The translations under genes and the position numbers were made by a program. DNA of 6,864 bases from an uncultured Olegusella sp. (GTDB taxonomy: Bacteria; Actinomycetota; Coriobacteriia; Coriobacteriales; Atopobiaceae), in contig NZ_CAMXYY010000080.1 in NCBI RefSeq assembly GCF_947253395.1, forward strand, positions 1 to 6,864, in the 5' to 3' direction. Under the pieces are notes generated by a model. It ran no database searches. It had not been told where the DNA came from and saw only the letters and a program-made list of their open reading frames with translations. Shown piece after piece: positions 1-5,872 of this stretch (position 1 is its first letter; each line of letters begins with the position of its first letter).

Positions 1-5
1 TAACG

Positions 6-39
6 GTCTCGTGGGCTCGGAGATGTGTATAAGAGACAG
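6..39 (+). other. Nextera transposase adapter (artefact)
   Basis: These 34 bases match the Illumina Nextera Read-2 transposase oligonucleotide as I know it: a GTCTCGTGGGCTCGG tail followed by the 19-bp Tn5 mosaic end AGATGTGTATAAGAGACAG at 21-39. The match runs the full oligonucleotide length without a mismatch, so chance or a natural Tn5 end is very unlikely. The five bases before it (1-5) are probably also library-derived. Genomic sequence begins at about base 40. This is a sequencing artefact and should be masked. It also shows that the left edge is a contig end. Confidence 0.97.
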
Positions 40-40
40 G

Positions 41-164
41 TAGAACGTGGCGTTTGGCATCCGACGTGAATTAGAACGTGGCTTTTGGCAATAGGCAGGG
101 GAAAATGTGCAGCGAATGACGCCCAGGATGAAGAAAGATGTGGCGTTTGACAGCGGAAAGACGT
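41..164. repeat. Degenerate ~31-bp tandem repeat at contig end
   Basis: A 19-base word, TAGAACGTGGCGTTTGGCA, occurs at 41-59 and again at 72-90 with one mismatch, 31 bp apart. A third, weaker copy (TGTGGCGTTTGACA, 139-152) lies exactly three periods from its counterpart in the first copy. A much decayed copy can be placed between them at about 102-120. The 12-base stretches between the conserved parts do not resemble each other. The period and short spacers do not fit CRISPR. I see no gene here. It may be a short intergenic repeat family that also broke the assembly; its function is unknown. Confidence 0.6.
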
Positions 165-448
165 AACGCGGTGCTCAGCCCACTGCGATACCGCTCTACA
201 GCATTCAATATTGCTGAGATCCATGCAACTTGCTCTGCTGCCATTTATATAGAGAAGCAAATCAGCGATTGTTGAGCGTTAAAACTAATGAATGCTGTTT
301 TGATTACCTAAGCTTGGGTGAGCAAACTAGTCAAGATATGTAAAAGCACGACTGAGGCTTTTTGCGCTGCGTTTCTTGGCGTATAGTTAACACGTATGCG
401 AGTTGCCTGTCGCAGGTAGGCAGGCTGTAACAAAGAAGGGCAGCACCA
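165..448 (+). promoter_or_regulatory. Non-coding leader upstream of efp
   Basis: No convincing gene is visible in this stretch, which must hold the promoter for efp and probably for the operon. Candidates are weak. TTGGGT (314-319) lies 17 nt before TATGTA (337-342). TATAGT (382-387) has a decent -10 shape but no good -35. Close to the gene, TGCCTG (404-409) can pair with CAGGTA (413-418) across a 3-nt loop, and GCCTG (405-409) can alternatively pair with CAGGC (421-425). This would put a small switchable hairpin just 5' of the efp ribosome site. Any regulatory role is inference. Confidence 0.3.
434..440 (+). promoter_or_regulatory. Ribosome binding site of efp
   Basis: AGAAGGG lies 8 nt before the GTG at 449. 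This good Shine-Dalgarno match supports the GTG as the efp start. The resulting N-terminus MATTTISTADFRNG matches the usual EF-P beginning. Confidence 0.8.
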
Positions 449-1021
449 GTGGCTACAACAACTATTAGCACCGCAGATTTTCGCAATGGCATGGGTATTT
501 ATCTCAACAATCACTACTACACTCTTGTTGAGTTTCAGCATGTCAAGCCTGGTAAGGGCGGTGCTTTTGTGCGCTACACCCTCAAGGATTTGCAGTCTGG
601 CAAGACTATAAACAACCAGACGTGCAATGCAGGTAGCAAGTTTGAGAGTGTTCAGCTTCTTACCCATGAGATGCAATATCTCTACAATGATGGCATCAAC
701 TATGTCTTTATGGACAACGAGACCTACGAACAGGTAATGGTTGATCCCAGCTACATTGGCGATAACGCCCAGTGGCTCAAGGAAAACGATACGTGTCAGC
801 TGCTCTATGCTGATACCGAGCTTCTTGGTGTTCAGCCTCCCATGTTTATTGAGACTGAGATTACCCAGACTGATCCTGGTTTTAAGGGCGACACTGTTCA
901 GGGTGGCACCAAGCCTGCTACCATCGAGACAGGTGCCACTATTCAGGTTCCTATGTATATCAACCAGGGCGAGCGTATTAAGGTTGATACGCGTACGGGC
1001 AAGTTTGTCCAGCGCGTTTAG
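449..1021 (+). CDS. efp: Elongation factor P
   Basis: EF-P binds the ribosome between the P and E sites and relieves stalling at polyproline stretches. The 190-residue product has the standard family length (185-190) and three beta-barrel domains. The N-terminal KOW-like domain has the conserved loop HVKPGKGGAFVR, with the tip lysine at K36 (equivalent to K34 of E. coli). The C-terminal signature is clear at about 155-190 (IETGATIQVPMYINQGERIKVDTRTGKF). The start is GTG with a good Shine-Dalgarno site; the stop is TAG. It is the first gene of the + strand cluster and is followed by a 126-nt gap, so it may also be transcribed alone. No EpmA- or EarP-type modification gene is in the window. The lysine tip rules out the arginine-rhamnosylation type. 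Actinobacterial EF-P with a PGKG loop is reported to work unmodified, which may apply here. Confidence 0.97.
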   Translation: MATTTISTADFRNGMGIYLNNHYYTLVEFQHVKPGKGGAFVRYTLKDLQSGKTINNQTCNAGSKFESVQLLTHEMQYLYNDGINYVFMDNETYEQVMVDPSYIGDNAQWLKENDTCQLLYADTELLGVQPPMFIETEITQTDPGFKGDTVQGGTKPATIETGATIQVPMYINQGERIKVDTRTGKFVQRV

Positions 1022-1147
1022 TTTTGCGTTTGATTGTGCGCTGACGTTTGTCGTTGATGTGACGTTGGCATAGGCGTTGGTGCACGTTTGATTTGTTTGT
1101 TCACAGCCGTAGGCGGCTTGTCCGCGGCGCGTCCGAAAGGATCTCAC
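1022..1147 (+). promoter_or_regulatory. efp-Asp23 intergenic region with hairpin
   Basis: The gap holds five similar words: GCGTTTG (1026), GACGTTTG (1043), GACGTTGG (1061), GGCGTTGG (1073) and CACGTTTG (1083). A hairpin follows: ACAGCCG (1103-1109) pairs with CGGCTTGT (1114-1121) around a TAGG loop with one bulged T. No T-run follows, so it is not a typical intrinsic terminator. TTGGCA (1065-1070) resembles a -35 box, but the -10 position 17 nt on (TTGATT) is poor. The region may contain an internal promoter and a structured leader; the sequence does not prove either. Confidence 0.3.
1136..1141 (+). promoter_or_regulatory. Ribosome binding site of the Asp23-family gene
   Basis: AAAGGA lies 6 nt before the ATG at 1148. 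This selects ATG 1148 over the longer open frame from TTG 1088, whose first 20 residues show no family similarity. Confidence 0.8.
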
Positions 1148-1516
1148 ATGTCTAGCTCAGAGCTGAACATCGAAGGTATCGGTATCTCGCGCACGGTCGT
1201 GTCATCCATTGTGGCAGCTGCAGCCGAGAGGGTTGAAGGCGTTGCTTCTGTGGGTCAGAAGGCCACCGCTTCCAATTTGGTATCGTCTTTCTTTGCTACA
1301 GGTTCTGCTATGCCCGAAAATGACCCAGTGGATGCTGAGGTTGTTGATGGAAAGCTGCACGCCACTGTGCATCTCACGGTTTTGTATGGCTATCCGTTCA
1401 CCCAGCTGGCTGCTTCTGTGCGTGAGGCTGTTGAGCTGGCAGTCCAAGAGCAGATGGGTGTTCAGGTTGACGCTGTGGATGTGTGCATCGATAGCATTGT
1501 CTTTCCCAAGGAGTAG
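1148..1516 (+). CDS. Asp23/Gls24 family envelope stress protein
   Basis: This 122-residue protein has the Asp23/Gls24 (DUF322) pattern. The N-terminal strand motif NIEGIGISRTVVSSIVAAAAERVEGV (about 7-32) is followed by an alternating strand-turn region (VDGKLHATVHLTVLYGYP, 66-83), an amphipathic helix (87-104) and a last strand ending DVCIDSIVF. There is no signal peptide or membrane segment. Family members such as B. subtilis YqhY and Staphylococcus Asp23 are small cytosolic or membrane-associated proteins tied to envelope homeostasis; YqhY has been linked to fatty-acid synthesis control. YqhY also lies next to nusB in Bacillus, which supports the call. The stop codon TAG (1514-1516) directly abuts the nusB ribosome site. 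nusB is in the same frame, two codons after the stop. The exact biochemical role is not known. Confidence 0.9.
   Translation: MSSSELNIEGIGISRTVVSSIVAAAAERVEGVASVGQKATASNLVSSFFATGSAMPENDPVDAEVVDGKLHATVHLTVLYGYPFTQLAASVREAVELAVQEQMGVQVDAVDVCIDSIVFPKE
1508..1513 (+). promoter_or_regulatory. Ribosome binding site of nusB
   Basis: AAGGAG is made of the last two sense codons (Lys-Glu) of the Asp23 gene and lies 9 nt before the GTG at 1523. It supports that start and suggests translational coupling. Confidence 0.8.
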
Positions 1517-1522
1517 CCTCTC

Positions 1523-2131
1523 GTGCTAAAAGGTAGATCTTTTGTCGGACGAAGCCTCGCCCGCTCTCAAGCACTGCAGTTGCTTTTTCAAGCTGAGTTG
1601 CGTGATCGTAGTGTTGAGGATGTCCTTGCTCAGGGACCTTGTCTTGAGAAGGGACCCTTGGATGATTTTGGTCGTGAGTTGGCTTTGGGCGTTGAGGATT
1701 CTCTGCGCGAGCTGGATACCATTATTTCGGCGCGTTCTGCAGCTTGGCCTGTTGAGCGCATGCCGTTGGTTGACCGTAACTTGCTGCGTATTGCTATCTA
1801 TGAAATGCTCCACGTTAAGGAAGTCGATATTGCTGTTGCCATTGATGAATGCGTTGAGCTGGCAAAAGCATATGGCACCGATGAAACTCCGCGTTTTGTA
1901 AATGGTATTTTGGGCCGTGTTGCCGACCAGCTTGAAGCAGGAGAAGATCCTGTTGAGTTGTCACGTGCAGAGCTCACGTTGCGTAAAGCCTCGTCTGCAT
2001 CAGGCTTTGGCTGGGAGAGTGAAGCTTCAGCTAATGAAATCGGAGCTGCAGATGCTATTGATGGCCAGGTGGCCGTTGAGGGCTTTGAGGGTAGCGATAG
2101 GGATGTAGTCACCAGCGGAGGAGAGCTCTAA
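1523..2131 (+). CDS. nusB: Transcription antitermination factor NusB
   Basis: NusB binds boxA RNA together with S10 (NusE) and keeps RNA polymerase processive on rRNA operons. The all-helical core covers residues about 10-138. It begins RSLARSQALQLLFQAE (10-25), has the WPVERMPLVDRNLLRIAIYEML segment (75-96), and ends with the hallmark VAIDECVELAKAYGTDETPRFVNGILGRVA (105-134). The product is 202 residues. About 60 residues beyond the usual fold form an acidic tail rich in Gly, Ser, Ala and Glu, probably disordered. The start is GTG 1523 with AAGGAG upstream. The stop TAA overlaps the xseB ATG by one base (TAATG), and the tail's coding sequence contains the xseB ribosome site. The core identification is firm; the function of the tail is unknown. 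Confidence 0.95.
   Translation: MLKGRSFVGRSLARSQALQLLFQAELRDRSVEDVLAQGPCLEKGPLDDFGRELALGVEDSLRELDTIISARSAAWPVERMPLVDRNLLRIAIYEMLHVKEVDIAVAIDECVELAKAYGTDETPRFVNGILGRVADQLEAGEDPVELSRAELTLRKASSASGFGWESEASANEIGAADAIDGQVAVEGFEGSDRDVVTSGGEL
2117..2123 (+). promoter_or_regulatory. Ribosome binding site of xseB
   Basis: GGAGGAG, inside the last codons of nusB (Gly-Gly-Glu), lies 7 nt before the xseB ATG at 2131. It is close to a perfect Shine-Dalgarno sequence and explains the Gly-Gly-Glu end of NusB. Confidence 0.85.
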
Positions 2132-2415
2132 TGGCAAACCCCGATATTTCCCAGTACCGTAGTTTTGACCAGATTTGCGACCGTCTTGACAGTATTATCG
2201 GATCTGTGCGCGATAAGGATACCTCCCTCGAACGTTCACTTGACTTATTTGATGAGGCAATCGCCTTGGGTTCGGCCGCAGTCGAGATGGTCGATGTGAC
2301 TGAATTATCTCCTACAGAAGAAGCGCGTCTTCAGAAAGAGGCGGCTCAGGCTACAAAAGACAGTTCTTCTCCTGTTGATGCTTCAGTTGAGCAGAGCTCT
2401 TCTTTGCAGGATTAG
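2131..2415 (+). CDS. xseB: Exodeoxyribonuclease VII small subunit
   Basis: XseB is the non-catalytic small subunit that joins XseA to form exonuclease VII, which degrades single-stranded DNA from both ends. The 94-residue product has the family core at about 12-55. FDQICDRLDSIIGSVRD forms the first helix, followed by the hallmark SLERSLDLFDEAIALGSAA (32-50) for the second. The acidic, Ser-rich tail after about residue 65 is probably disordered; the family is usually 60-90 residues. The start overlaps the nusB stop and has a strong ribosome site. xseA, which in Bacillus precedes xseB, is not in this operon, nor are folD, ispA or dxs. The catalytic partner must be encoded elsewhere if the enzyme is active. 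The family assignment rests on a short sequence but agrees with the context. Confidence 0.88.
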   Translation: MANPDISQYRSFDQICDRLDSIIGSVRDKDTSLERSLDLFDEAIALGSAAVEMVDVTELSPTEEARLQKEAAQATKDSSSPVDASVEQSSSLQD

Positions 2416-2420
2416 CGCTC

Positions 2421-3155
2421 ATGGCACGTAGGCGTCTCGATCTTGAATTGGTAGAACAGAGCTTTTTTTCAAGTCAAGCTGAAGCTGCTGTAGCGGTACT
2501 TGAGGGACGTGTCTCTACTTCTCATAAGCGCCTAGAGCATCCTGGAGACCAAGTTAAACCTGGTATTTATTTGCATGTACGCGGAGCACGTTCCTATGTG
2601 TCACGCGGCGGCCTCAAGCTAGAACATGGTCTAGCTTATTTTGGTGTTGATCCTACTGGGTTTGCTTGTCTTGATGTGGGCTGCTCTACAGGGGGTTTTA
2701 CTGATTGTTTATTGCAGCATGGCGCAAAAACGGTGCTTTCGGTAGATGTAGGCCGTGCTGAATTTTCTTGGGCCTTGCGTAATGATCCGCGTGTGGTTTT
2801 GCTTGAGGGTACCAACATCGTGGATGTGGCGACTCCTGAGCGTTGCTCCACCATTGATCTTGCTGTATGTGATGTGTCCTTTACCTCTGTCGAGACAATT
2901 TTGCCTGCCGTGATGGCCTTGCTTAAACCTACTGCTGCTTTTTTGACCTTGGTAAAGCCACAGTTTGAGGCTCCGCGCGAGGATGTGGGCGCAGGTGGTA
3001 TTGTCCGGGACCCCACCGTTCGTCTTGCTGCTGTGCAAAAAATTTCTGATGCCTTTAGCCAAGCGGGCCTTCGTGTGCAGGGAAGCTGTGAAAGTCCCAT
3101 TACGGGTCGTAAAGGCAATATCGAATATCTTCTTTACGGCACCTGCAGCTGTTAG
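2421..3155 (+). CDS. tlyA: TlyA family rRNA (cytidine-2'-O)-methyltransferase
   Basis: TlyA methylates ribose 2'-OH groups of cytidines in 23S rRNA and, in some types, 16S rRNA, using S-adenosylmethionine. Loss of it gives capreomycin resistance in mycobacteria. The 244-residue product has an N-terminal S4-like RNA-binding domain (about 3-58), the linker SYVSRGGLKL (58-67) and an FtsJ-like Rossmann methyltransferase domain. The SAM-binding motif I is LDVGCSTGGFTDCLL (84-98). The expected K-D-K-E set is visible as K66, D151 (CDVSF), K179 (LVKPQFE) and E235 (GNIEYLL). In the S4 part, the usual Ser-Arg pair is replaced by SSQ. It begins 5 nt after xseB with only a weak ribosome site (AGG at 2408-2410), so coupling is likely. 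After its TAG stop the same frame stays open for 32 more codons to TGA 3252-3254. B. subtilis YqxC occupies the same place before recN. Which rRNA positions it modifies cannot be told from sequence. Confidence 0.94.
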   Translation: MARRRLDLELVEQSFFSSQAEAAVAVLEGRVSTSHKRLEHPGDQVKPGIYLHVRGARSYVSRGGLKLEHGLAYFGVDPTGFACLDVGCSTGGFTDCLLQHGAKTVLSVDVGRAEFSWALRNDPRVVLLEGTNIVDVATPERCSTIDLAVCDVSFTSVETILPAVMALLKPTAAFLTLVKPQFEAPREDVGAGGIVRDPTVRLAAVQKISDAFSQAGLRVQGSCESPITGRKGNIEYLLYGTCSC

Positions 3156-3328
3156 CATCTCGCATTGCAAGTAGATCAAAAAGACACTTTTGCGAAAGAG
3201 GGTCAGGCGCGGGATGCGGAAAAGCCGGAGGATGATACACTGCAGATACGTTGAAGTGTTTTCGCAGAACGGTGAAGGTGAGTGCGCAACACTTGCTTGT
3301 TGCCAAAGCTGCGTTGAATGGAGCCAAT
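3156..3328 (+). other. tlyA-nadK gap with open tail and inverted repeat
   Basis: This is the longest gap in the lower operon. Its first 96 nt continue the tlyA frame without a stop and would encode a charged peptide (including QKDTFAKEGQARDAEKPEDD) ending at TGA 3252-3254. AAGTGTT (3254-3260) is the exact inverse complement of AACACTT (3288-3294), with CGC/GCG (3263-3265/3284-3286) adding inner pairs. The loop is purine-rich. No T-run follows, so this is not a standard terminator. I see no convincing promoter. The open frame of nadK also extends back into the gap to TTG 3251, with no family similarity there. Confidence 0.35.
3320..3323 (+). promoter_or_regulatory. Probable ribosome binding site of nadK
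   Basis: GGAG lies 5 nt before GTG 3329. It is short and slightly close, but it supports this start over the upstream in-frame TTG and GTG codons (3251, 3272, 3278, 3293). Confidence 0.5.
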
Positions 3329-4183
3329 GTGAAAGTTCTTTTTGTCCCCAATTATTCACGGGAAGCCGCAGTGGAGGGTGCTCGTCAACTCGCTGAGTGG
3401 CTGGAAGAGCAAAGCGTTGAGGTCGCATGGGCTCCTGACAAAAAACTCTTTCCCAATGCACCAGCTGACACAGAAGATGTAAACCTTGTCGTTTCGTTGG
3501 GTGGGGATGGCACGCTTTTGCGTGCGGCGCGTCTTGTAGGCTACCAGGAGATTCCTATCATGGGTATTTCCTATGGTCATTTGGGTTTTCTTACTTGCGG
3601 TGAGCCAGGCGAGATGTTTCAGTTGGTGGAAGCAGCCCTAGCAGGAGAACTGCATGCTTCCAAACGAGCAACGCTCGATATTGAAGTCGAGTTTGAGCAG
3701 GAGAATGGCTCGGCATGCATGGAACATCATTTTGCGCTTAATGATATGTCGCTCACGCATGGCGCACATGGCGACATGATTGTCTTTGATGTAGCAGTTT
3801 CTGGTCACCATATTGATCGCCTACGCGGCGATGGTTTTGTCGTTTCAACAGCGACGGGTTCAACAGGTTATGCGCTTGCAGCGGGTGGTCCCATCGTAAC
3901 ACCCGAGTTCAAAGGTATGGTTTGTGTACCAGTGGCTCCTCATACGCTGATGGCGCGTGCATTTCTTACCTCGCCGTCTGATGTTGTTGAGATTGCTATT
4001 AGTGATGAACGCAATGCAGATCGCCTCTTTTATGCTGACGGTCAGCCCATTGGTGATGGTAATTATCGTGGCATCAAAGCAACCGTACGCCGCGGTCCTT
4101 CGGATATCATTCTTCTTGACCATAGTTCAAGGAGTTTTTATGAGTCGGTTTCACGCGTCTTTTATGGCAAAGCAGGGCAATAA
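3329..4183 (+). CDS. nadK: NAD kinase
   Basis: NAD kinase phosphorylates NAD to NADP using ATP or polyphosphate and is usually essential. From GTG 3329 the product is 284 residues, normal for the family, and begins with the expected first strand VKVLFVPNYS. The diagnostic motifs are in order: GGDGTLL (58-64, with D60 as the metal/catalytic Asp), an NE/D motif as ND (138-139, ALNDMSLTH), the glycine-rich loop STATGSTGYALAAGGP (173-188), and YADGQ (235-239). The open frame reaches back to TTG 3251, but those 26 residues have no family counterpart, so the start is a judgement. It ends 2 nt before recN. In Bacillus the same slot before recN holds the arginine repressor. The neighbouring rRNA and repair genes do not suggest a specialised role. 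Confidence 0.95.
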   Translation: MKVLFVPNYSREAAVEGARQLAEWLEEQSVEVAWAPDKKLFPNAPADTEDVNLVVSLGGDGTLLRAARLVGYQEIPIMGISYGHLGFLTCGEPGEMFQLVEAALAGELHASKRATLDIEVEFEQENGSACMEHHFALNDMSLTHGAHGDMIVFDVAVSGHHIDRLRGDGFVVSTATGSTGYALAAGGPIVTPEFKGMVCVPVAPHTLMARAFLTSPSDVVEIAISDERNADRLFYADGQPIGDGNYRGIKATVRRGPSDIILLDHSSRSFYESVSRVFYGKAGQ

Positions 4184-4185
4184 AC

Positions 4186-5817
4186 ATGATTGATGAGCTG
4201 CGTGCACAAAATGTAGCGCTAATAAAAGATGCAATAATCAGCCCAGCTGCAACAGGGCTGACAGTACTGACTGGCGAGACGGGTACCGGCAAGTCTGCTT
4301 TGCTTTCTTCAATAAAGTTGCTGATGGGTGAGCGCGCCGATGCAGGAGCAGTACGTGAAGGTTCAGATGCTCTTGTTGTAGAAGCTCGTCTTTTTCTTGC
4401 CGGGGGCGATCCTGACGGCATGATTGTGCGCCGCCGCGTTGAGGCTGGAGGCCGGGGCCGTGTAGATATCGATGGGCAGATGGCTTCGGTGCGTGAGCTT
4501 GCCGAGCAAGTTGGTAGTTCAATTGATTTGTGTGGCCAGCATGAGCATCAACGGCTGATTAGTCAGGCAAGTCACGCTGCAATGCTTGATGGCTGGATTG
4601 GAAACACAGCACAAGAAGCTCGGGATGCATATGGTGAGGCCTTAGCATCTGCACGTGCAGCATCACGCGAGCTCGAGTGCGTGCGTGAAGATGGGCGCAA
4701 TGCAGCTGAGCGCTTAGATGAAGCGCAGTTTACCCTGAATCGCATCAACGCAGTTGATCCTCACGAGGGTGAATACGAAGAGCTTGAAGAACGATTGCCG
4801 CGCTTTGAGCATGCTGAGGCGTTGATGGGCGCTGCTTCGACGGCTCATTGTGTACTGACAGGCGATAATGCTGCAGAAGATCAGCTTTCTGATGCCATAG
4901 CAAATCTGCGTGAAGCTGCGCGCTATGACAAGCAACTCGCCCAACTCGCAGACACGCTTGAAAGCGCGCTTATCGAAATTGAGGATGTGTCGCGCGAGCT
5001 GCGAGATTATCGCGATTCGGTGGACTTTAATCCTGGCGAGCTTGATCAAATGCAAAGTCGTATGGCAAGTCTGCGTGGACTCATGCGCAGCTATGGTCCT
5101 GGTATACAAGACGTGCTCGAACGTCGCGAGCGTGCGTCACGTATTGTGGCGGCAGCAGCTGATGGGGGAGAGGCTCTGCGCAGAGCGGAGGCAGCGTTAG
5201 CTGCAGCGGAGGCCACCCTTGTCCAAAAGGCAGATGCGCTTGATGCCCTGCGCCAAGAGGCAGCGCCTCGCTTTGCTCGAGAAGTGAGCGAGCAGATGGC
5301 CTTTTTACAGATGGGCAGCGCCTCAATAGAGTTGGCTGTAGAACGCTTGCCGCGTTCGCAGTGGAGTAGCGAGGGACCTAGCCGCGTGACCTTGATGTAT
5401 CGTCCTGCTGCAGGTCTTAGCGCGCGACCCCTTAGACGTATTGCCTCGGGTGGTGAGGTGAGCCGCGTAATGCTTGCCATCAAGGTAGTACAAGGTGAGA
5501 CAGACGCGAGCGATACACTCGTCTTTGATGAGGTGGATGCTGGCGTTGGTGGTACTACTGCTGTAGCGCTGGCGCAGATGCTTGCACGCTTGGGTAAAAG
5601 CCATCAGCTCATTGTAGTGACTCACCTCCCACAAGTGGCAGTCCTTGCGACGCGTCATTATGTGGTGTCCAAGTCCGATGCGAAGGTGCCCGAGACAACC
5701 ATCGAACACATCACGGGTGAAGCGCGTGTTCATGAAATTGCTCGTATGCTTTCGGGCGATGAAACAGCAGCATCCCTTGCGCATGCCCGCGAAATGCTTG
5801 AGGAAGCAGTGTGCTAG
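4186..5817 (+). CDS. recN: DNA repair protein RecN
   Basis: RecN is an SMC-like ATPase that acts in recombinational repair of double-strand breaks and promotes cohesion of DNA ends. The 543-residue product is near the family length (about 550-575). The N-terminal ATPase half has Walker A GETGTGKS (30-37) after TGLTVLT, and a Q-loop-like LCGQHEHQ (115-122). Residues about 145-365 are rich in Ala, Glu, Arg and Leu with heptad character and form the coiled-coil arms. The C-terminal half has the ABC signature SGGEVSR (421-427), Walker B with D-loop TLVFDEVDAGVGG (444-456) and the switch segment VTHLPQVA (478-485), ending with EIARMLSG. All ATPase motifs are intact. The start is ATG, 2 nt after the nadK stop; the stop is TAG. 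The last base of the Cys codon and the stop form the edge of a 20-bp repeat shared with the end of tatD. Confidence 0.97.
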   Translation: MIDELRAQNVALIKDAIISPAATGLTVLTGETGTGKSALLSSIKLLMGERADAGAVREGSDALVVEARLFLAGGDPDGMIVRRRVEAGGRGRVDIDGQMASVRELAEQVGSSIDLCGQHEHQRLISQASHAAMLDGWIGNTAQEARDAYGEALASARAASRELECVREDGRNAAERLDEAQFTLNRINAVDPHEGEYEELEERLPRFEHAEALMGAASTAHCVLTGDNAAEDQLSDAIANLREAARYDKQLAQLADTLESALIEIEDVSRELRDYRDSVDFNPGELDQMQSRMASLRGLMRSYGPGIQDVLERRERASRIVAAAADGGEALRRAEAALAAAEATLVQKADALDALRQEAAPRFAREVSEQMAFLQMGSASIELAVERLPRSQWSSEGPSRVTLMYRPAAGLSARPLRRIASGGEVSRVMLAIKVVQGETDASDTLVFDEVDAGVGGTTAVALAQMLARLGKSHQLIVVTHLPQVAVLATRHYVVSKSDAKVPETTIEHITGEARVHEIARMLSGDETAASLAHAREMLEEAVC

Positions 5818-5833
5818 CGCAGCGTAGCGATGA
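5814..5833. repeat. 20-bp direct repeat, copy 1 (recN stop)
   Basis: CTAGCGCAGCGTAGCGATGA occurs here and, without any mismatch, at 5873-5892, 59 bp further on. This copy contains the recN TAG stop (5815-5817). Read on the - strand it encodes the same last residues as tatD (IATLR-stop). Internally it is an iteration of TAGCG, CAGCG, TAGCG. Confidence 0.9.
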
Positions 5834-5852
5834 ATGTGGAATTGCTGAAACT

Positions 5853-5872
5853 TGCAAAGGAATTGCCTTGCA
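5853..5872. terminator. Possible bidirectional hairpin between recN and tatD
   Basis: TGCAA-A-GG (5853-5860) can pair with CCTTGCA (5866-5872) around the loop AATTG, giving a 7-bp stem with one bulged A. It sits in the 55-nt gap between two convergent genes, where a shared terminator is expected. Neither strand has a good T-run after the stem (only TTT on the - strand), so it is a weak candidate. Confidence 0.3.

Noticed and set aside
21..39. A natural Tn5/IS50 end
   Set aside because: The mosaic end is attached to the Nextera oligonucleotide tail, and no transposase or second end is present.
41..152. CRISPR array
   Set aside because: The repeats are degenerate, the period is about 31 bp with only about 12 bp between conserved parts, and there are no cas genes in the window.
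1..224. A - strand open frame from ATG at 224 running off the left edge
   Set aside because: It passes through the degenerate repeat and into the adapter without a stop. The peptide has no domain features and its last residues would be encoded by library sequence.
308..1147. A 279-codon open frame on the - strand covering all of efp
   Set aside because: It is antisense to a clearly recognisable EF-P gene, runs through both flanking non-coding regions, and its product has no recognisable motifs. The length follows from the codon pattern of efp.
1088..1147. Longer Asp23-family protein from TTG 1088
   Set aside because: ATG 1148 has a well-placed AAAGGA. The 20 extra residues overlap a hairpin-forming leader and do not look like the family.
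3251..3328. Longer nadK starting at TTG 3251
   Set aside because: The extra 26 residues have no counterpart in the NAD kinase family, while GTG 3329 gives the expected first strand and has a GGAG site.
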